From the NCBI GenBank assembly GCA_003993805.1, contig RSEF01000021.1:6116550-6180549 (forward strand): 64,000 nucleotides of DNA, given 5' to 3'. The notes below the pieces were generated by a model. That model did not search any database and was not told where the DNA came from. It worked only from the letters and a program-made list of their open reading frames with translations. The translations under genes and the position numbers were made by a program. Shown here piece after piece: positions 34,696 to 46,631 of the stretch. Position 1 is the stretch's first letter. Each line of letters starts with the position of its first letter. The DNA is from Himantopus leucocephalus. Taxonomy: Eukaryota > Chordata > Aves > Charadriiformes > Recurvirostridae.

Positions 34696-35544
34696 TTGTG
34701 CTGGAGTAAGGAGGACAGCAAAACTCTGCCGCAGTTTGAGTTTGGGAACAGAATTTTTAGGCTGACAGGTGTCGGGTTTTTGTTGGTTTGGGTTTTTTCC
34801 ATTAAGTATTTGCATTTGTACGGAGCTACTGGAGAGGACTGGATGTGGGGCAGACGGGGAGGACGCTGTGCAGACCTCCTTGCCCGCAGTTTCTATTTCA
34901 TTCCCCTGGGAAGGCTCCTGTGCACACTGCAAATGCTGGGAGCCGAGACAAGGGACCCAGACATGCTAAATATAAAGGCTGCAGGACTGAAGAGGGTTTG
35001 TGGGTTGTTGTTCATGGGGAGGGGTGGAGGTAAAGGAGGGGGCTGGGTCACAAACTGCCTGCAGTCACAGTAGCCTGTCAATAAATTTTGCATTCACTTT
35101 ACTTTCCGACAGGGATTCATTCCCTAATATGGGGCTGGCAGCTTTCTGGGTTATTTCGAGTGTGTGTGATAAAGTTCCCTGGATACTGATGGCTTCCTAG
35201 GATCAGGATTCTGAAAAAAACCCAGCAACATGCCTTGATGTGTGGGGTGAAGAGAGGAACCATGGCTAATTTCAGCTTTTTCTGCAAAATGAGGTAGTAT
35301 AGGGATGTGAAACACAGTCCCTTCGTCTAGGACCAAGCTCTCTGGAGCTGGGAACCGAACCTTTCTGCTGAAGAGAGCGCCTTAAAGATTTTACCATGTG
35401 CCAAAGACTTTCCTGCCGAGATTCCAGGCACAGAGGCAACCTTACACCTCCAAGAGGTCTGACCCCTTGTGCATCAGGTGAATATTGAGGATGAGACAGC
35501 CCCTGACCCAAGGCGACTGGACTAAAATATGAGGTAGGCAAAGG
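34696..35544. other. Unique DNA, nothing recognised
   Basis: The 125-codon + strand frame at 34696-35073 has no recognisable domain. Confidence 0.4.
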
Positions 35545-35680
35545 GAAATCAAGGCTGAGAGAGATAATTTCATCTCTCAATGACTTGTTTAAAGTTAGAT
35601 GGGTCGTGGCAGAGCCAAGAAAAGAAGCTGGGTCCCCCAAACCAGCACTCACACGCTCTGGGTTGTACCGCCTTCCCCAC
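35545..35680 (-). repeat. MIR-type SINE fragment
   Basis: 'gactt(gt)ttaaagttagatgggtcgtggcagagccaag' and 'cactcacacgctctgggttgtacc' follow a decayed reverse MIR. Confidence 0.55.
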
Positions 35681-36694
35681 CTTCTGGCAGTCACTTCAGA
35701 CGCCCAGAGAGACCTGCTCCCTTGCACTCTGATAAGGCAAATCATCTCTCATCTATTCCCAACTGATTTCCTTAAACCTACCCCAGCAGCCCCCACGCTG
35801 CATACTCCATTACTGACAACTCTGGAGTACTTGTCTAACCAGAGCCTCTGCTTTGCCCTTACCCTCTCAGCTTCAAGACTGAGTCGTATCTGGCATGTGG
35901 GGAAACTCCCCCGAGCAAATGAGGCCTCAGAGAGGTCTGCTCATGCCAGGCTGTCCCATGGTGAGCCCAGTGCTCTGCCCAAAAGGCAGGTGGCCTTTCT
36001 GAGCTAAATCTCCTTTTTTTCTAAAGCACAGGAATGGGAAGTCCTCAAAACTGACCCCCCAGCAGATGTCCTCAGGGGTCCTTCTGGTTTGGATCAGCTT
36101 TTAAAAGAAGAATCAAGCAAAGCGTGCCACAGATGATGTGCCATGGTTGCAAGTGTGTCTGGCTCTCACCACCTTCTCCCTGACCCAACCCAGGGTAGCA
36201 TTCCTGTGGAGAGTGGAAAATCCATGCAGAGTTAGAGCTGTGCCACCCAAGCCGCTGCTCATGAGCAGCAGGGAGCCCTCCGTGGGCTCCTCTCCAAGCA
36301 TCCCTGGGGCCAGAGGCCACTTTCTGCTGTGCACAGCGAGGCTGCCAGCTCCTGTCACCCACAGCACTGGGCAGGGAATCCCAAGCTTGTGTTCCTCTGC
36401 AATACTCAGCTGAGACTCCCGAGGGCAGCTCTGAAGGGAGAGGCACTGGGAACCTGCAAAACCAAAGCTGTTGCCATACCTACCAGCTTGGAGCAGCCAG
36501 TCTGTGGGGACACCTCAGTAAAATGAGCTTGGAGAGGGTCTTGGTCCACATCACCAGAGCAGTAAGCGAGGACAGGACTAGGCTTAAGGGAGGGAGGCGT
36601 CTGTATGAGCAGGGGCTACTCAAGGCACTCGTGGGGCAAGGGCACTCACCAATGCCGTGGTAACTTGCAAAGCAAAACCCAGCCACTCAGACCA
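35681..36694. other. Unique DNA, nothing recognised
   Basis: No repeat, exon or motif cluster recognised. Confidence 0.4.
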
Positions 36695-36860
36695 TGTTTG
36701 CAGCGGTTTCAAGTTAATACATTTTACCTGGAATTTGCAACAGGCAAGGAGCGTGCTCGCGGTCCCATACCGCAGCACAGCTAACAAGCGGTAACTTGCT
36801 AATCTGCCATAACATGATCATTTACATTCATGCGAATGTACCCTTGGATCCCATTGCAGT
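36695..36860. promoter_or_regulatory. Candidate CNE
   Basis: AT-richer island with CAAGTTAATACATTTTACC, CGGTAACTTGCTAATC and AACATGATCATTTACATTC, plus retained CpGs at 36755-36795. Called from composition. Confidence 0.4.
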
Positions 36861-37979
36861 GTTAACCTCAGTGTCCTGGCCAAAATCCATCTCAAGCCAC
36901 TGCATGCTGCCTACAGAAATTCCCCAGACAGTTTCAAAAGTAGAGGGTCAGGTTCCTTACATCCTGCCCTGGGCTGTTGGGCAGTGCTGCTGCCAACACG
37001 AAGGAAAAAATTACTCAAAGTCTGGGGTAGGGGCAGAAATCCAGGAGTTAAAGAGTGAACACTCCTATCTACCATGTACACCACGACTGATTTGGACTGG
37101 GGGCACAGGGAAAGTTTTTTCCCTGCCTCAAGTCAAGCCTTCGGTTTCCTCAGCTAGTCACAGACCAGACAAACAGTGAACAAACTGTCCCATCGTTTTA
37201 AACAGTTGCATTACTCCTGGACAGATGGATAAAAAGCAGCATTGTCTGGAAACACATACGCACAAACCCCTATAGAGGCATAGGGTGACCGAGGCCCCTG
37301 CACACACCTGGGCAGCAGGATGGCAGCAGCTTTGTGTACAGCTCACATTGACTCCCAGTCCAGCACGCACAGGCAGGCATGCGGAGAAACCCCCACAACC
37401 ACAACCCACATCTTCATCCATACGTCCCCCACAGGCACTGCGATGGGCTGTCTGGGGAAAGAAGAACTGCCTCTGGAAGAACAGAGAGCTCTGACGGAGA
37501 CCCAGGTTGCAGTTGTGCCAGCCGACAGGGGAGCTAACATCCAGCCCCAGCCCTCTGGCACCTCACCTACCTGAGCTGGACACAAGGGGAGCAGCACCTG
37601 AACACGATGATCTCCTTCCCTGGCCGAACTGCCCAACCAGCCCTGCTGCCTGAGCAGGCAGAGTGTTCCCCCAAGGCACACAATGGTTCTCCGGTAGCTA
37701 CTGCTTGCTTCAGGCACTGAGGGCGCCCACAGCACATGGATCCTGCAGCCCTGCCATCTGAAAGGCCTGACGCTGGCACGGCCAGAAATGGAACCACCAA
37801 CAGGATGGCCAAGGTGCTGTCATGAAAGAGGGGTGACAAGAAGGGCCCTGTAACAACCCAGCTCTGTGGCTGGACAGAGTTGGTGGGGGAAGACAGTCTG
37901 GAAGTGCATTTGTGGCTATCCACCATCACCACGGCCCCAAGAACAAAGCTATAGAGAGAATGATGCAGTGCTCTACAAG
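36861..37979. other. Unique DNA, nothing recognised
   Basis: GC-rich with overlapping short frames on both strands and no domain. Confidence 0.4.
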
Positions 37980-37984
37980 CTGCT

Positions 37985-38360
37985 CCGAGCCTCGTCATTT
38001 ATTTATTTATATTATTATTTTTGCTTTGGGCACCAGCTAGTTCTGGGCCACAAGGGGTTAACCACAAAAGCTGCTTTCTCTGCCTTTGCTCTACCTCAAT
38101 TTCCACTGCTCCCATCACCTTCCTCCCCCACCCCCTGATCTTATGAAAAAAACCCATCAAAATAACTATTTTATGTCTCCAAATATGCAGATCATTTTCT
38201 TTAATGAAAGATGCTTGACGTCTCCGATCCAATTAATATGCAAATGCAGGCGAGGATTTATTTGTGACATTCTGTCTGGGTGAGAGAAAACAAAAAAGGC
38301 CTGTTAACCAAAACACTAATTGCTGTGACTGATTGTCACATATCATCATTTTCATAGGAT
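37985..38360. promoter_or_regulatory. Candidate CNE with POU octamer
   Basis: After a (TTTA)n-like patch at 38000-38025, the main island at 38140-38355 holds AATTAATATGCAAATGCAGG with a perfect octamer ATGCAAAT at 38238-38245. It also has TTTAATGAAAGATGC, CACTAATTGCTG and GATTGTCACATATC. Octamer next to TAAT is a common neural-enhancer pairing. Role is inferred. Confidence 0.5.
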
Positions 38361-39629
38361 CTCCTCCATCCCTGGCTTGCAGGGAGCTGTGAACCAGGAC
38401 TCGGAGACTAGCAGACACCAAGGAGAAACAGGGCAACTAGCTACCTGCCTGGCACGCTCGGATGAGCCGGGGCCTCCTTCCTGCTGTACGCCAAGCCCCT
38501 CCAGCCTGCATCCCTCCCCAGCCCAACCAGTAGAGTCACTTGGAAGCAGCTTTTCATGACCCTTTCTGTGTTTTCTGGGCAAGATGCTCCATTATCCCCT
38601 AAAAGCTTCAGGAGTTACTAGTGTCAGTCTTCCCTTGTTCTCTTTGCACTATCACAAACTGTGCTTACAAAGCGTCACACTGTCTCACACTTCCAAGGAG
38701 AGGTGCCCATAGAAGATGCACCTAACTGGGATCTCACCGCCGCTGCCCAGCCCAGTATTTCTGGATCACATTCTCCACTCCAGTAAGTTATTTTAATTCA
38801 GCAGTTCAACTGGGAAGTAGTTTTGGTCCAAAGACACTGAACCAAACACCATCAGACTGGGAAAGTGCACACCCAAACTTTCCCATGTGCCCTTAGATAT
38901 TTAACTGGACAAATTACCTATCCCAGCGTCAGCCATACCCTGCATACACAAAGTGCATGCACTGTTTACAGCAGGCACCATCTCTTTATCCACCAGAGAG
39001 CATAAAGCACAGAGGACAGCAAGAGGGAGAGGATGGGAAAGAGCACAGCAAGTCAACAAGGCTATGTCTACACTGCAGCCTCAAACAGCTGGCTTGGGTA
39101 CCACCGGCTTAGCAGCCATGGCAGCTCTGCAAGGGCTGCAAAACCTTCCAGAGTAGCCGAAGCGAGCCTTGGGCAATTAGCCTGTACTGGATTCTGTGCT
39201 GCCCACACTGTGGCTAGCTGGTTTAAAGCCATTGCTGAGCACACCCGCATGAGCTGTCAGTCCTTAGACTTGGTCAAAGCCCACAGTAGAGGTGGGAGGC
39301 TGTCAAGCTGCACCGCTCACCCAAGGCTGCACAGGCTGCGCTTCCCCTGGAGACTAAGCATGCACATCCCCCTCCCCTGCACCATTTAGTGAGCAGAAGA
39401 CTCAAAGACTACCATATTTTAGAGTCCAAGATGCATAAGGATACCAGGGATGCCATATCCCAAAGGCAGCAGGGTTTAAAAGAAGAGGTTCCCAGCTGTT
39501 GGGTGTTTGTCTTGATACTTGCCCTAGAAAATCACCTGATGGAGAGCTGACTACTCACATATGGATGGTTCCTCCTCCTTTCCCCAGCTACCTACCTGCT
39601 TTCAAAGCAATTGAGAAGACAGGAATTTG
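38361..39629. other. Unique DNA, nothing recognised
   Basis: No repeat, exon or motif cluster recognised. Confidence 0.4.
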
Positions 39630-39639
39630 CAAAAATGCC

Positions 39640-39740
39640 CAGCACTAGGGTCAATTCTGCTGGCATTGAAGTGGCTAGTCAAACTTCTGGGACTTCAAGG
39701 AGATCAGGTTTAGGCAAACACAAAGCACATACAAATCCTA
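39640..39740. repeat. Fragment of an old interspersed repeat, unclassified
   Basis: 'gggtcaattctgctggcattgaag' and 'gggacttcaaggagatcagg' resemble, from memory, a repeat frequent in turtle and crocodilian DNA. Family not assigned. Confidence 0.4.
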
Positions 39741-39889
39741 CTGTGAGTATTTTCCTGCCATTACCTCCCACGTAAGCAATTGCTGGAATTGCCACAGGGA
39801 GATTCTGTGATTATGTACAGAAAGGGCATCAATCAGGCCAACTCTCTATTCAGCTGCCTCCCATCCATTGAAAGAAGTCTGGGAACGTT

Positions 39890-40085
39890 TGATCTAGAAG
39901 TTAGAGCACAGGATTGAGAGGCGGGTGCTCAAGCACCACTCCCTGCTCTGCCAAAGGCTCATGAACACCTGTAAATTATTCATTTAACTTTTCCTGTGAC
40001 TTGATTTCCCCTTTGCTTGAAGAGGGCAATAATGCTCCTTCGCCTTGCATAAAGTTTGAACTTTCGCTGATCTTCACAAGAGGAT
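39890..40085 (+). repeat. MIR-type SINE, nearly full length
   Basis: Forward order is visible along most of the element: 'ttagagcacaggattgagag', 'ccctgctctgcc', 'tttaacttttcctgtgacttgattt', 'gggcaataatgctcc' and a trailing 'cttcacaagaggatcaagg'. The best-preserved MIR in the window. Confidence 0.7.
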
Positions 40086-41599
40086 CAAGGGCACTAGACA
40101 CGAACTAAATGGCATCATGACAGTCAAGAGTGTGTGCTCATGTTCCACTATACCACCTTCCACAAAAGGATCCTTACATTTTCTGCAAATCTCCATTAAC
40201 TCAGCACCTCAGCCCCTGGAAGGCAGGAGGTGTTATCATCCTATACACTCATGGGCAGGAGGTGGGAGAAAGCTGGAAGGGCTGGGTAGTAACAGAAGTA
40301 CGTCACAGCCCCATAGTCTGGACTAATTGCTAAATGGTGTTCCTGTGGTGGGAGGAGATCTCTCTGCACTCCTTCCAAGTCCAGCACTTCCTACCAAAAA
40401 AACCCCACAGGTTCACACCACCACCTGTAGCCAAGTGAGAAGTGGGCAGAAGTATTTAATTAACTTCCAGGGTCTTAGGACAGGTCTGCACCAAGAAAGA
40501 CTGCAGATCCCTGACACCATTAGAACTGAAGAGAAATCTGGGTCTCGATGAAGTCACTAGGAGTTTTGCCATCCACTTCAACAGAGACATACTTCTTATG
40601 GATAAGGCAGGTTGTAGCTTTAACGTGTTTTAGCTTATTAGTGTGAATCTGAGGTGCTCTCTAGGGTTTAGCTTGACCAGCTAATACATATCAAAATTAA
40701 TTTTTACCTTTTCTACACAAGACTTTTCATAAGGGTTAGCAAACAACTGCTCTACATAAATCCTTTTCTTTCTTCCTTGCAAAGAGAAGACCCAGGAGGT
40801 GAACTCTGCAGAGACTAGAAAAACAATTGCTGTTTTAAACCACACATGCTTTGACATCTGGTTTAAAACCAACCCAGGCCAAAAGGGACTGAAAGTTACT
40901 ACTCTGATGGCTGCCCAGTGGTCTGTATAAAATACAGGAGTCATACTTCACATCTGTATCCACATCTACCCCCTTAAACAGGTCAGAGCAGCTGTGTAAG
41001 GCGTGTGAAGTAATCTTAGAGAAAATACAAATCTGTGATGGTACTGATAAAAATTTCCCAGCACAGGCAAGAATATGAGATGGACAGAGCCAGGTATTCA
41101 GGCCTGAAGCAGGAAAACCTACAGATGTAGATGAAGCTTAACATACTTGAAGACTTCCTGCACCTCCAGATTCCTTGCCGGAGCAGAACTGGGGACATCG
41201 CCCTCAAAAGTGCTTGTATCCCTAAGTGTAATTCAATGACACATTTCCTGATAAAGTCGACTTCCAGGGGATCTGGCTCACAGACAGTCAAGGCAACAGA
41301 GTCAGCTCTGGGCTGAGCACCCTTGCAATGCAGGGACGCACAAAAACCAACTAGTCAGCACGCTCATCCTTTCAGCAGTTCTGGATTGCTCCCAAATGGG
41401 ATGTCTGCTGCACCCCGCCACCCAGCTCTGGGATAAGGCGGCACTAAACTGGAAGAGGAAAGGGCCCCTGAAGAGATGCCTGAGGGATTTGGTGGGCTGG
41501 GAACCCGGAAACCGTCTGGGATGTGGGTGGAGAGATCAGTGCGAAATAGCAGAGCTGTGACACATACACTTTCCATTCATCAAACTCCGGGGAGAGAAA
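40086..41599. other. Unique DNA, nothing recognised
   Basis: Mixed-composition DNA, AT-richer from 40560 to 41300. No exon or motif cluster was recognised. Confidence 0.4.
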
Positions 41600-41660
41600 A
41601 AAAGCTATTATTTTCCCTGTGCATATGGGGACTGAGGCACTGAGACCACCTGGGGACTCC
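41600..41660 (-). repeat. Partial MIR-type SINE
   Basis: 'agctattattttccctgtgcatatggggactgaggcactgagacc' shows a short reverse MIR core only. Confidence 0.5.
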
Positions 41661-41744
41661 ATTCCAGCAGCCATAGAAGGCCCATCCTCCCAGTACCGCA
41701 GGGTTTAACACCCATCGTATCCATCCTCCCAACTCTCCTCCAAG

Positions 41745-41890
41745 TGTGTTATCTCAACTACACAGGCGGGGAACTGAGGCACAAATAGGGTAAGTGATTT
41801 GCTTTAGATCAACACAAAACTTGGCACAGTAGAGAGTTGAGACAAATCTCAGATCTCCTGAGCCCCAAGATAATGCCTTAACAGCCTCTC
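41745..41890 (-). repeat. MIR-type SINE fragment
   Basis: 'ggggaactgaggcacaaatagggtaagtgatttgc' with downstream 'ctcagatctcctgagcccc': clear reverse MIR order. Confidence 0.7.
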
Positions 41891-42389
41891 TTTGTCAGAA
41901 AAGACTCCCAGTTCTGTGATTCAACTCGTTCATTATCCCACCCCAAGAGTTTAAGGAAGATCTCAGTTCTGGCTTTTCTAATCATTAAAATGAATTATTA
42001 GACCAGTTTCAGACCAGTTCTGAAAGCAGTCCACAATCTGATCCTGCTATAGGCAGGAGGTATGCTCAGTACGCTGATGGCAACGGTGGATAAACCCCAC
42101 GGGGATATCTCCAACCAGAGATCCACAACATGGACAGCGTTCCTGTGATCTTACTTGCAGATGGAAGAAGAATAGGTGAAGGGGATCACTGCAGTCCCTT
42201 TTCAGCAAGAGGAATACTCCTGAGAGGAACAGTTGCACAAATGCCCTTGGCCAGTGGACATAGAAGACCAACAGGAAAGCATGTAACAACAGTTGTCCCC
42301 AGGTTCCCACCCCTGTTTTAGCTCCTTTGGACTGACAGCCTCCCTTTCCGTAGCATCTGAATGCCTGACAGCTTCAGCACACCCAGTCT
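41891..42389. other. Unique DNA, nothing recognised
   Basis: No repeat or motif cluster recognised. Confidence 0.35.
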
Positions 42390-42394
42390 CACAA

Positions 42395-42505
42395 GGCATG
42401 ATACTCTTCCCAACACAGAGGCAGGGAAGTGAGGCACAGAGAGGCAAAATCATTGTCTCCAGAGCCCAGGGAGCATTGGCACATCTGCTACTTGAGCTAA
42501 TGACA
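42395..42505 (-). repeat. MIR-type SINE fragment
   Basis: 'cacagaggcagggaagtgaggcacagagaggcaaaatc' followed by 'ccagagcccagggagc' fits a reverse MIR. Confidence 0.55.
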
Positions 42506-42799
42506 GACATGATCACAGAGAGTGCAGAAACTGCCAGGCCCGGTGCTTTCCCTCTTGTGCCATGGAGGTGGTCAATCAGCCTGAGGACCTCCGAAAGGCA
42601 TCACCCTGTCATCACTGACACCCCTCAATCAAAACCAGGAGGTCCCCGAGTCCCATCTGTACAGCCCTCATCACCCCTGCTATCAGCAAAGGTGGCAGAA
42701 AGGGCAGCATCGTAGGAGGGGGCAAGAGACACAGAGGCAGTGGCATGGGAGAAGAGACAAGCAAGGGCTGGTAAACAACCCCCTCCCGTCCCCAATCCC
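42506..42799. other. Unique DNA, nothing recognised
   Basis: No repeat or motif cluster recognised. Confidence 0.35.
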
Positions 42800-42930
42800 A
42801 GTACTTTGAAGATCCGTGTGTTTTGAATTTAATTTTGATTTTCTCGACTTCAGCAGATTAAAGTTGAAATAACCTACAAATTACTTAATGTGTTGTAAAT
42901 CTTCTGAAATTAAGGCCTAATGGGTAACAC
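42800..42930. promoter_or_regulatory. Candidate CNE
   Basis: A compact A+T-rich island (GAATTTAATTTTGATTTTC, GCAGATTAAAGTTG, AAATTACTTAATGTG, GAAATTAAGGCCTAATGGG) between GC-rich flanks. Confidence 0.5.
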
Positions 42931-43609
42931 ATGTCGGCAGGCAGGAGACACAGAGGGGAAGCAGGGTTTCTCACCAGCACGAGGAATGCTGTGGGGATGT
43001 GAGCCAACGGAGAGGGGGCTGGGGCAGGGGATGTGGAGTCGCAGCCCTTCCCCACCAGCCTCCCAGTGCCCACCTTGCCTTTGGGTTGGAGCTAAGAAGC
43101 CACCCCTGGACCATGCCATCCACATCTCCTGGCAAAGGGGATGCTGGCTGGAGGGGCCATGCTGGGAGGTTGCTGAAGGAACCGGGCGGCAGGACGCGGG
43201 CAGGCTAGCAAGGGGCACAGATGCCAAAGAAAATCCACTTTAACACCTCATTTTCCACTTGCCCTCACTGCTCAGCCCTTCAGTGTCCCCTACACAGCCT
43301 GTAGAGCCCTGTCCCCAAACAAGATGCCCCTTCACACCAGCATCCGCTTGCAGGGACCTTGGGAACACCTCTGCCACTTTCCACATGGGATGCCTTGTCA
43401 CGGGGCAGCCGCAGGGGTCTCCGGGGAGCAAAGAGCTCTCCCGCTTCCCCAGGCCCTGCCCTGTCCTGCACGGCCACCTCCATGCACCTGTCTCCCCGGT
43501 CCCAGCGCCGGGCAGCCCCGGCTCCTCTCCCACACGAGCCGCCAGCTCTCCCGCTGCTCCTGCCTGCATGGGCTCCCCCTCCCTCCCTCCTCTTCAGCAG
43601 ATTTCTCTC
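42931..43609. other. Unique GC-rich DNA, nothing recognised
   Basis: Open on both strands with proline/cysteine/alanine-rich products. No domain or splice support. Confidence 0.4.
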
Positions 43610-43880
43610 AAGTGCGCTGCCATATGGTTCCAGTTAAGCCCCATATTTTTTCTTGTCGATTGAAAAGACACACTTTCCTCTGTGCCAGACAGTTTACAGA
43701 TTGCTCCGTTGGCTCAATTTCTTATTGGATTTCTCAAAAAAACTGACATTTTAAATTAATTTACAGCCACAACAAAAAGAGTTCAGAATTTTAATGGTGT
43801 TGTAAGTAATTTTTAGGTAATCCGCTCCAGATTTTGATATTAACCTTTGAATCGGAGTTCAGGCAGCTACTATGTTACAG
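43610..43880. promoter_or_regulatory. Candidate CNE
   Basis: AT-rich island with TTCTTGTCGATTGAAAAG, TTTCTTATTGGATTTC, TTTTAAATTAATTTACAGCC, GTTCAGAATTTTAATGG, TTTTAGGTAATCCGC and GATATTAACCTTTGAATC. Sharp borders with GC-rich flanks. Confidence 0.5.
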
Positions 43881-43889
43881 CACTTTAGT

Positions 43890-44430
43890 TGGCCTGGGTA
43901 TAGGGGAGGGGGGCGGCAGTGGGGCGAAGGGGGGAGGTAATTTACTGCATGGCAGCCTGTGAGCCTGAGCGCATGGGAAAGCACATGGCAGCGTATGCAC
44001 GGGGGAGGCAGCCCCAGTGCATGTCGGCGGCAGCGTGTGTGCCGGCGACATATGAGCACAGATGTGCACAGGCATGTGCGTTACCCAAATGCGTGCCAAG
44101 GACGGCAAATGCACGTGGGAGCTGCCAGAGGACCGGGAGCGGGACACACACGGGCTGGCCGGAGGCGCACACCTCCACGCAGGCGTCAGCATGCACGCAC
44201 GCAGATGCGTGGGGAGGCAAACCTGTGGCTGGAAGCACCGCGGCCCAGGAGAAATGGCTCGGCGCAAAGGCAGGTGAAGGGAAGCACGAGCAGAGGCGGG
44301 TGGGAGGCAGGTGCTGGCACCTCGGCACCAGCGCAGATGAGCGCGCCGGCACGTGCAGGTGTGCCTGCAGCCGGTGCCCACCCTGGTGTGCACAGGAGGC
44401 CTCCCCACGCCCGTGGGTATGCACACATCG
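43890..44430. repeat. GC-rich decayed alternating purine-pyrimidine region
   Basis: Packed with GCATG, GTGCAC, GCACGC and TGTGTG words and retained CpGs. Probably a very decayed TG/CA array. Both strands stay open for more than 200 codons (43875-44606 on -, 43919-44644 on +), a composition effect rather than a gene. Confidence 0.4.
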
Positions 44431-44804
44431 CCCAGGCACAGGTCACAGACCTGGCCCTGCCAACTTGTCCTCCTTCCTCTGCCACCGTGGGCAAGGCGCA
44501 GGGCCAGCCAGCGAGGCTGGGAGCACGGCCAGCCACCACCGCTCCCTGGCCATGAACCTCTGCTCAGGGGCAGCATGCGAGTGCTCTTCCCTCCTTCCAT
44601 TCTCAATGTCAGCCCCCATCACTGGGGCCACCCTCGAAGTTTAAAGTCAAAGCCCAAAGGTAAGGGACGCTTTGCCAAGTGCTGCACAAAAGGGGCAGTG
44701 GCCCTAGGAGCTCTGCATGGAAGAGCAAGGTGTCTTTCTCTGAAGGAAAGCAACACACCTGGTATTAGAAACAACACAAGAAAAAAGCCACAGATACTGA
44801 AAAT
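44431..44804. other. Unique DNA, nothing recognised
   Basis: No repeat or motif cluster recognised. Confidence 0.35.
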
Positions 44805-45065
44805 GCCCAGGGGAGGGGAGAGGGAAGAAGAGAAAAAAGCAGAAGGAATGAGAGAGAGAACAACTAAGAGGGAGAGGAATGAAAGAAGGAAATTAAGCAG
44901 CAAACAGCAGCAGCAAAAGAAAGAAAAAGCAAATGAGAGAGCAAATGACTGAGAGAACAAATTGAGGAAGAAGGGAAGGAAATTAACAAATAATTAAGAA
45001 CAAATGAATGAGAGAACTGAGACAGAGTGACGAAGATGCAAAGCAACAAAGTGAAAGAGACAGCA
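44805..45065. repeat. Polypurine-rich tract
   Basis: A and G dominate, with GAGAGAGA, GAAAGAAGG and AATGAGAGA words recurring irregularly. Confidence 0.6.
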
Positions 45066-45500
45066 CCATTCCTCCCCTGCCCAGGCCAACAGTTCCCGTG
45101 CATGTAACCACAGTGCCAAGAAACGGGATTTGCAACACCCGAAGCCTGGCAGCAGCCCTGCCTTCCTTTGAGAGCCCTCTGCAGAGCCACACTTTATTAG
45201 CAGCCAAGGGACCCTGGCTGCCTGTGGTGCAACACGCCCCCAGCACTTTCCCCTGAGGCTGTATGGGGCACATCCATCCTCAGTGTCTCTCTAGCCACTG
45301 CAAAGGTGCCAGGGTTAGCAAAACGCCTGGCATGACCCTGGCTTGCTGCCACAGAACCTCACATCCCATTTCCCTTTATCATTTGCTCTGCCTGGAAATC
45401 CCTTTCCACTTTCCAGCTGTATAAGGGCAGCAAAGCTCCTGTGCCACCCTGAGCTGTGTTACCACCGTGCAATTGCCAAACCAACCGAGACAAAAGGGGA
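45066..45500. other. Unique DNA, nothing recognised
   Basis: No repeat or motif cluster recognised. Confidence 0.35.
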
Positions 45501-45501
45501 A

Positions 45502-45531
45502 GGGGGGGGGGGGGGGGGGGGGGGGNNNNNN

Positions 45532-45568
<37 letters not shown>
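45502..45568. repeat. Poly-G run containing a 6 N gap
   Basis: G at 45502-45525, N at 45526-45531, G at 45532-45568. A pure G run this long is likely collapsed or misassembled sequence, and the gap size is arbitrary. If real, it would form very stable G-quadruplexes. Confidence 0.9.
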
Positions 45569-46400
45569 CTGAGTACGGAGCCACAGCCCTCGCCAACATT
45601 TTACTAAGCTCTGGCACAGAGCAGACGGTGACTGGATACGGTGCCAACTTACTACAAGAGCGGATTTTTAACATTCCTCCCCTCCAGGAGTCACTCGAGG
45701 CAGCCAGGGAACCTCAAGCAGAGAGACATGAAGACAACAACAGCAGCCCAAGGTCTGCTCTGCTAAGAATCCCTACCACAGGACAGAAGTGACAGCAAGC
45801 AATGTCTTCTGGAGCACAGGCCATGGTAGCTACCTGCACAGGTGGGGACAGTCCAGCCAAGAGAGCTGGCTGCATGCACTGCCCGGCTACGGGCTCTGGG
45901 GTAAGTCACGTACCAGGCTAGTGTCTCACAAGGCTCAGGAAGTGTTCAGGAGGTACGGGAAAAGGCAACAAAGTCATAAAAGTGGAGTCATAAAAGCCCA
46001 GCAGTGCTGAGGTGCTCCAAAGACCAGAAGAGATGACAGGAGAAGCGCTGATACCTGATCGGTCCCACAGACCCACCAGGGAGGAGGGAAAAGGGCAAGG
46101 GCAAGGGATGGGAGGAAGAGAGGAGATGCTCCCTTTGCTTCCAATGGCAGCTGGACCCCACGCCATGGTGGGGGAGCCCATCCTGCCTCCCTCACTTGGC
46201 CCTTGCCCCACGCCACAAAGTTGTGACTTCTAACTCATGTGCTAAGCAGAGCTGTCTCTTCCCAGCTGTGCCACCTCCTTTGTTCATGGAAGAACCTGTG
46301 GGATTCACGCACCCTCCTGCAAACCGAGGAGTTTACAGGAGCGCCAAGTCATTTCCTGGTCCCACATCCTGCAAGACGCGACAGTGGCTGATACTGCTGA
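45569..46400. other. Unique DNA, nothing recognised
   Basis: No repeat or motif cluster recognised. Confidence 0.4.
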
Positions 46401-46406
46401 TCAAAC

Positions 46407-46631
46407 CTGGCACAGAGCCACACGCAAGGACAATGTGCCACGTTCTGATCCACCGGGCACAGTGCCATGGGCAAAGGGACTCAGATGCCCCTCGGCACCG
46501 TGCCAGGCATGGGGGGGATTCAGATGCCCCCTTGGCACTGTGCCAAGTGGGGGGGGGGTGGAGAAGGGGTTGGATGCCCCCTTTGGCACGATGCCGGGTG
46601 CTGAGGGATTCTCCCTGTGGCACCCTGCCAG
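46407..46631. repeat. Diverged minisatellite with NFI-like GGC-N5-GCC cores
   Basis: Six units begin at 46407, 46454, 46492, 46532, 46583 and 46617, at spacings of 47, 38, 40, 51 and 34 bp. Each contains GGC-N5-GCC: 46407-46421, 46454-46468, 46492-46506, 46532-46546, 46583-46597 and 46617-46631. Unit four, TTGGCACTGTGCCAA, is a perfect palindromic NFI consensus (TTGGC-N5-GCCAA). Three units are preceded by GATGCCCC. Spacers are G-rich. Short frames here are repeat-derived. The array may be a simple expansion of a palindromic unit, or a functional multi-site NFI element. Confidence 0.7.

Noticed and set aside
43875..44644. Opposed open frames of over 240 codons
   Set aside because: Both strands are open across the same GC-rich decayed repeat. 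Cysteine/histidine/proline-rich products follow from GCATG/GTGCAC words. No domain.
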